From NCBI GenBank assembly GCA_903917505.1, contig CAIXAY010000532.1, positions 1 through 10,657 on the forward strand: a stretch of DNA of 10,657 nt, given 5' to 3'. Positions 7,103 through 10,657 of the stretch are shown here, piece by piece; within the stretch, counting starts at the first letter, position 1; the number at the start of each line of letters is the position of its first letter. Position numbers and translations under genes: made by a program. Origin of the DNA: an uncultured beta proteobacterium (GTDB lineage Bacteria; Pseudomonadota; Gammaproteobacteria; Burkholderiales; Rhodocyclaceae). The notes beneath the pieces are model-generated. The model did not search any database, was not told where the DNA came from, and saw only the letters and a program-made list of their open reading frames with translations.

Positions 7103-7127
7103 TCCGGCGCCGGCTGCACGCGCCGGA
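7103..7127 (+). other. 5'-end hairpin of the isomerase transcript
   Basis: TCCGGCGC (7103-7110) pairs perfectly with GCGCCGGA (7120-7127) across a 9-nt loop, only a few nucleotides after the predicted start of transcription. Stable hairpins at an mRNA 5' end can slow RNase E-type decay. With no T run, termination is unlikely. Confidence 0.5.
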
Positions 7128-7173
7128 CCGCACGCCCTCGCCAACAACAGTACTCCCGTCAAGGAGCAACAAC

Positions 7174-8133
7174 ATGAAACAAAGCGTGATCATTGCCTTC
7201 CTCGGCAAGACCCAGGACCGTTTTTGCGAATACCACGCGAGCAAGACGACCCGCGAAAAGCTGCAGATGGTGCAGCAGATCAAGGGCTTCGACGGCGTCG
7301 AAATGGTTTATCCGCACGAGACGACCAACCCCGCGGAAATCAAGGCGATGATGCAGGAGTTCGGCCTCAACTGGGCGGCGATCAACGCCAACGTCAAGAA
7401 GGATCCGAAGTTCATTTCCGGCAGCCTGTCGCGCCCGAACAAGGCGATCCGCGACGAGGCCGTGGCCATCATCAAGCAGGCCAAGGATTTCGCCAAGGCC
7501 GTCGGCGCGCCGCACGTCACGTGCTGCCCGCTCTCCGACGGTTACGACATGCTGTTCCAGGTCGACTACAAGACGGCCTGGCGCTACATGATCGAAACGG
7601 TCGGCGAAGCCGCCGATTACCTGCCCGAGATTCCGCTCTTCCTCGAGCCCAAATATTCGGAAGTGCGCGTCCATTGCCAGCTCGACAGCACGGCCAAGAC
7701 GCTGCTGCTCCTCAAGGAAGTCGGCAACAAGAATACCGGCGTGACGCTCGACTTCGGGCACTCGATCATGAGCCAGGAAAACCCGGCGCAAATGCTGGTC
7801 ACCACGCTCGAATCGGGTTTCGACGTCTATGTGCACACCAACGACAACGACACCAAGGCCGACTGGGACCTGGTCGGCGGCAGCCGGCATTTCCTGGGCT
7901 ACGTCGAACTCTTGTTCTGGGCCAAGGAGTATGGCTACAACAAGTACTTCACCACCGACGCCTCGCCGCGCATTTTCGATACCATCGCTTTCTTCGAGCG
8001 CCATGCCGAACTCAGCCTGGGCATCTGGAACCTGGTCAACAAGCTCGACGCCAAGAAGTACCGCAAGCTGATGGCCGAAGAAAACTATGACGAGTTGATG
8101 CGTCTGGTCACCAAGGAAATCTATCGAGTGTAG
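7174..8133 (+). CDS. Xylose-isomerase-like TIM-barrel protein (sugar isomerase/epimerase family)
   Basis: A 319-residue cytosolic protein of the xylose isomerase-like TIM-barrel superfamily (COG1082 type), whose members isomerise or epimerise sugars, sugar phosphates or sugar acids with a divalent metal. The likely metal ligands are Glu158 (FLEPK), Asp193 (TLDFGH), His221 (YVHTND) and Asp262 (FTTDAS). Their spacing resembles tagatose 3-epimerase, including a His three residues after the Asp (His196), but the last ligand is Asp where Glu is usual. GFDGVEMVYPHE (38-49) fits an early barrel strand. The ATG at 7174 is chosen for AAGGAG at 7161-7166; an upstream in-frame ATG at 7093 lies in the promoter. 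It is first in the operon with dctP2-dctQ-dctM, so it probably acts on the imported compound. Dehydratase or lyase activity is possible in this superfamily; the exact reaction is unknown. Confidence 0.85.
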   Translation: MKQSVIIAFLGKTQDRFCEYHASKTTREKLQMVQQIKGFDGVEMVYPHETTNPAEIKAMMQEFGLNWAAINANVKKDPKFISGSLSRPNKAIRDEAVAIIKQAKDFAKAVGAPHVTCCPLSDGYDMLFQVDYKTAWRYMIETVGEAADYLPEIPLFLEPKYSEVRVHCQLDSTAKTLLLLKEVGNKNTGVTLDFGHSIMSQENPAQMLVTTLESGFDVYVHTNDNDTKADWDLVGGSRHFLGYVELLFWAKEYGYNKYFTTDASPRIFDTIAFFERHAELSLGIWNLVNKLDAKKYRKLMAEENYDELMRLVTKEIYRV

Positions 8134-8156
8134 GCCCGCGTTGTTCAGGCCGGGCC
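8133..8156 (+). other. Weak hairpin between the isomerase gene and dctP2
   Basis: GGCCCG (8133-8138) and CGGGCC (8151-8156) are inverted around a 12-nt loop immediately at the isomerase stop. No T run follows. The 102-bp gap otherwise shows no convincing promoter; TTGACA at 8216-8221 is too close to the dctP2 ATG to serve as one. Readthrough into dctP2 is assumed. Confidence 0.3.
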
Positions 8157-8235
8157 GAGCCGTTCTATGCCACTGTCCTTAGCCGCATTGCAGTCCGCTG
8201 TGGATATCTGCCCTTTGACAAACTGAGGAGGAATC

Positions 8236-9243
8236 ATGAAGACCACCAAGCTGCTGACCCACGTTGCTTTCGCGCTCACCGGCATTTCATTGGCCATGGG
8301 TGCTTACGCGCAAACTGTTCTGAAGTTCAGCCACACCGACCAGCAGCTGGGCGCGCGCCACGCCGCCGCGCTGATTTTCGCCAAGAAGGTCGCCGATTAC
8401 ACGCAGAACCGCTACAAGGTCAACGTCTTCTGCTGCGCGCAGTTGGCCAACGATAACAAGGCCATCGAGCAGCTCGTTGCCGGCGGCATCGATTTCACGG
8501 TCTCGGCGACGGGTTCCTACGCGGCCTATATCGACTCGCTGAACCTGACCATGCTGCCTTTCATGTTCGACAGCTATGAGCAAGGCTGGAAATGGTACGA
8601 CTCCTCGAAGTGGCTGAAGACCGAGTTTGACAAGGCGCCGGCCAAGGGCTTCCGCCTGCTCGCGACCTGGGAAGCCGGCTTCCGCTCGATGTCCACCAAG
8701 GATGTGCTGAACAGCCCGGCGGACGCCAAAGGCAAGAAGATGCGCACCTTCCCGAACGAGATGATGCGCTGGCTGCTCGAAGACATCGGTTTCGGCGTGC
8801 AGATCATGCCGCTGCCGGAAGTCTATCTGGGCATCCAGCAAGGCGCCATCGCCGGCCAGGAAAACCCGGTCGATACGATCTACTCGAACAAGTTCTACGA
8901 AGTAGCTCCGAACATCACGCTGACCCGCCACGTGTACAGCCCGATCCCGCTCGTCATCTCGGAAAAGACCTGGCAGAAGCTGTCGCCGGCCGACCAGAAG
9001 GCCATCACCCAGGCAGCCGTCGAAGCGCGTGACTGGGACCGCATCGAGGTGCGCGACAGCGAGGACAAGCAACTCGCCGAAATGGCCGGCAAGGGTGCCA
9101 AGGTCAACAACCCGAACATGACGCCGTTCCGCGACGCGGTCAAGCCGACCTACGAGAAGGCCAAGGCCAAATGGGGCGCCGACACCGATACCGTGCTGGC
9201 GGAAACGGCCGCGATACGCAAAGCTTATCCGGTCAAGAAATAA
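8236..9243 (+). CDS. dctP: TRAP transporter solute-binding protein, DctP family, paralog 2
   Basis: A 335-residue periplasmic receptor, about 83% identical over the mature part to the protein at 5082. Its signal peptide ends MGAYA, with cleavage expected before Gln26. It retains Arg170 in KKMRTFPNEM, GQENPVDTIYSNKFYEVAPN, and the vicinal Cys66-Cys67. Differences cluster in the signal peptide and the C-terminal third, for example VEARDW versus VEAGAW. Several substitutions fall between the Cys pair and the hinge (GTGSYAPF versus ATGSYAAY), where ligand preference might be tuned. GAGGAGG at 8225-8231 sets the ATG. It directly precedes dctQ and dctM and is their natural partner. The two receptors probably bind the same or closely related acids; I cannot name the ligand. 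Confidence 0.94.
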   Translation: MKTTKLLTHVAFALTGISLAMGAYAQTVLKFSHTDQQLGARHAAALIFAKKVADYTQNRYKVNVFCCAQLANDNKAIEQLVAGGIDFTVSATGSYAAYIDSLNLTMLPFMFDSYEQGWKWYDSSKWLKTEFDKAPAKGFRLLATWEAGFRSMSTKDVLNSPADAKGKKMRTFPNEMMRWLLEDIGFGVQIMPLPEVYLGIQQGAIAGQENPVDTIYSNKFYEVAPNITLTRHVYSPIPLVISEKTWQKLSPADQKAITQAAVEARDWDRIEVRDSEDKQLAEMAGKGAKVNNPNMTPFRDAVKPTYEKAKAKWGADTDTVLAETAAIRKAYPVKK

Positions 9244-9305
9244 GCGCGTCTTTCATTAATCTGGCGGGGGAATCATCTTGGTTGCTGAACATAACGTTGC
9301 GGCCA

Positions 9306-9332
9306 GCCCGCACGACTTGTTGCCGTGCGGGC
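9306..9332 (+). other. Hairpin between dctP2 and dctQ
   Basis: GCCCGCACG (9306-9314) pairs perfectly with CGTGCGGGC (9324-9332) across a 9-nt loop, with no T run afterwards. It would protect upstream receptor mRNA and lower dctQM expression, as known for receptor/permease operons of other transporters. If dctQ starts at the TTG at 9278, the hairpin lies inside its first 20 codons instead. Confidence 0.6.
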
Positions 9333-9355
9333 CGATACAGGCGTGGCCCATTCAT

Positions 9356-9829
9356 ATGCTGGCGAGGTTGATCGATTGGCTGCTGGTGGTTGCCGCGGCG
9401 GTCATGATCGTGCTGGTTTTTTTCAATGTCTGTGCGCACGCGCTCAGCCACGACCTCGCGCAGACCACCGAAGCCTGCGAACTCCTGATGGTCTGGGTGT
9501 CTTTTCTCGGCGGCGCGTCGATCATTCGCCGCTCGGGGCACATGACCATCACCGAGTTCATCGACAAGCTGCAAGGCAAGCCGCGGCTCGCGGCCGATTT
9601 CTGCGTCCAGGTTTTTGCCCTCGGGGTGCTGGCCATCCTGTTCTGGAACGGCCTGATCATCATCGGCAACAACTGGGGCAACGTGCTCACCGTGCTGCAG
9701 ATTCCGATGGCCTTTCAATACATGCCACTGGCCATCGGTAGCGGAGCGGCGATGATCTTCGTGATTTATGACCTTTACCTGATTCTTCGCGGCAAGTCCC
9801 GTGAAGAGCGCTACGGGGCGGACGAATAA
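9356..9829 (+). CDS. dctQ: TRAP transporter small permease subunit DctQ
   Basis: The small membrane subunit that joins the receptor to the DctM channel of a TRAP transporter. From ATG 9356 it has 157 residues with four hydrophobic helices, at about 7-28, 41-57, 83-104 and 120-145. ASIIRRSGHMTITEFID (54-70) is the usual loop after helix 2, and NNWG (105-108) ends helix 3. The start is uncertain. ATG 9356 puts the first helix at the N terminus and leaves the 9306-9332 hairpin untranslated, but its ribosome site is poor. An in-frame TTG at 9278, behind GGCGGGGG, would add 26 residues with no recognisable feature. The stop overlaps the dctM ATG by one base (TAATG), implying coupled translation. 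Sequence of small subunits diverges fast, but the context makes the call firm. Confidence 0.88.
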   Translation: MLARLIDWLLVVAAAVMIVLVFFNVCAHALSHDLAQTTEACELLMVWVSFLGGASIIRRSGHMTITEFIDKLQGKPRLAADFCVQVFALGVLAILFWNGLIIIGNNWGNVLTVLQIPMAFQYMPLAIGSGAAMIFVIYDLYLILRGKSREERYGADE

Positions 9830-10657
9830 TGCTCACCATCCAGATCTTCGGCATCTTCTTCGTTATCGTCCTGCTCGGCATCCCGCTCTATTTCGGCCTG
9901 ATCGCCACGACCGCCGGCATCATCTATTTCAAGGACCTGCCCTATCAACTCGACTCCCTGCTCTTGAATCTGATCGCCGGCGTCGAACCCTTCATCCTGA
10001 TCGCCGTGCCGCTGTTCATTTTCGCCGGCGAACTGCTCTCGCGCGGCGGCGTTGGCAAACGCATCGTCGCCTTTGCCAACGTGCTCTTCGGCTGGATGCC
10101 GGGCGGCATGGGCGTGGTGACCATCGTCTCCTGCCTGATGTTCGGCGGCGTTTCCGGTTCGGCCATCGCCGACACCGCGGCGATCGGTTCGCTGGTCGCC
10201 CCGACCATGAAGCAAAAGGGTTATCACCCGGACTTCACCGCGGCGCTCTTGTCGGTGGCCGGTACCCTGGCGCTCCTGATGCCTCTGTCGATTCCCTTCC
10301 TGGTCTTTGCTTTCATTTCCGGCGCGTCGATGCGCATCCTGTCGATGTCGGGGGTCATTCCGGGATTTATCTGCGCCGCCTCCCTGGCGGTCGTCTGCAT
10401 TCGCTACGGCAAGAAAACGGGATGCGACAACGGCTCGGCCAGGGCTTCGCTGCCCGAGGTCTGGGCCGTCACCAAGGATGCGGGGCCGGCACTCTTGATG
10501 CCGGTAATCATCGTCGGCGGCATCTGGACCGGCATCTTCACGCCGACCGAAGCGGCGGCGGTGGCGGTGGTGTATGGCCTCATCGTCTCGCTCTTCCTGT
10601 ACAAGGATCTGAAGCCGCGCGACCTGCCGGCGCTCGCCTTGAAGGCCTTTCAGACCA
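9829..10657 (+). CDS. dctM: TRAP transporter large permease subunit DctM, 3' end outside window
   Basis: The main membrane subunit of the TRAP transporter, which moves the solute inward with sodium or protons. The visible 276 residues are very hydrophobic and follow DctM order: LFIFAGELLSRGG (62-74), FGWMPGGMGVV (87-97), the hallmark GVSGSAIADTAAIGS (107-121), GYHPDF (131-136), GVIPGF (175-180) and GIFTPTEAAAVAVVYG (235-250). The usual STIGPIIPPS-type loop reads GTLALLMPLS (145-154): only one proline of the PP pair remains, and the preceding Gly-Pro is lost. The ATG overlaps the dctQ stop. About 150 residues are expected beyond the right edge, since DctM proteins are usually about 425 long. 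It should serve both receptors in the window. Confidence 0.95.
   Translation, partial: MLTIQIFGIFFVIVLLGIPLYFGLIATTAGIIYFKDLPYQLDSLLLNLIAGVEPFILIAVPLFIFAGELLSRGGVGKRIVAFANVLFGWMPGGMGVVTIVSCLMFGGVSGSAIADTAAIGSLVAPTMKQKGYHPDFTAALLSVAGTLALLMPLSIPFLVFAFISGASMRILSMSGVIPGFICAASLAVVCIRYGKKTGCDNGSARASLPEVWAVTKDAGPALLMPVIIVGGIWTGIFTPTEAAAVAVVYGLIVSLFLYKDLKPRDLPALALKAFQT

Noticed and set aside
7093..7173. Upstream ATG start for the isomerase-like gene
   Set aside because: It overlaps the end of the -10 region, would precede the expected transcription start, and AAGGAG marks the ATG at 7174.
8216..8221. TTGACA before dctP2 as a third promoter
   Set aside because: It sits 14 bases before the ATG with the ribosome site in between, leaving no room for a -10 box and leader, and lacks the ATAC/GTAT operator.

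Overview
The window is GC-rich DNA from a Gram-negative bacterium, most likely a betaproteobacterium (possibly Rhodocyclales-like). The reasons are the glucose-type EIIA-HPr-EI fusion, TRAP transport with secreted periplasmic receptors, and the codon and GC bias. The taxonomic call is inference. Two gene blocks diverge from a 332-bp control region (4750-5081).

Left block, minus strand (4749 down to 1): a GH1 enzyme with the 6-phospho-beta-glycosidase phosphate signature, then a cytosolic EIIA(Glc)-HPr-EI fusion, then a PtsG-type EIIC(B) permease cut by the window edge. Together they form a nearly complete sugar phosphotransferase route. Phosphate passes from PEP through EI, HPr and EIIA, all on one polypeptide, to the permease. 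GH1 then hydrolyses the imported 6-phospho-beta-glucoside. A possible internal promoter precedes the fusion.

Right block, plus strand (5082 to 10657): TRAP receptor dctP1, a BKACE/Kce-type beta-keto acid cleavage enzyme, a xylose-isomerase-like TIM-barrel protein, a second receptor dctP2 (about 83% identical to dctP1 by hand alignment of the mature parts), dctQ, and dctM (cut by the right edge). There are two transcription starts, one before dctP1 and one before the isomerase-like gene. They share an almost identical control element: an ATAC-N6-GTAT inverted repeat, then CTG and a TTGACA -35 box, a 17-bp spacer and a TATSGT -10 box. The block therefore looks like two operons under one regulator. 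GC-rich hairpins follow dctP1, kce and dctP2, and another sits at the 5' end of the isomerase transcript.

The right block reads as an uptake and catabolic module for an unidentified organic acid or sugar acid. A TRAP transporter with two receptors imports it, the TIM-barrel protein would isomerise or epimerise it, and the BKACE enzyme would cleave a 3-oxo acid with acetyl-CoA. The combination, and a vicinal Cys-Cys pair in both receptors, are the best candidates for something undescribed. No RNA genes, insertion sequences or CRISPR arrays were seen.
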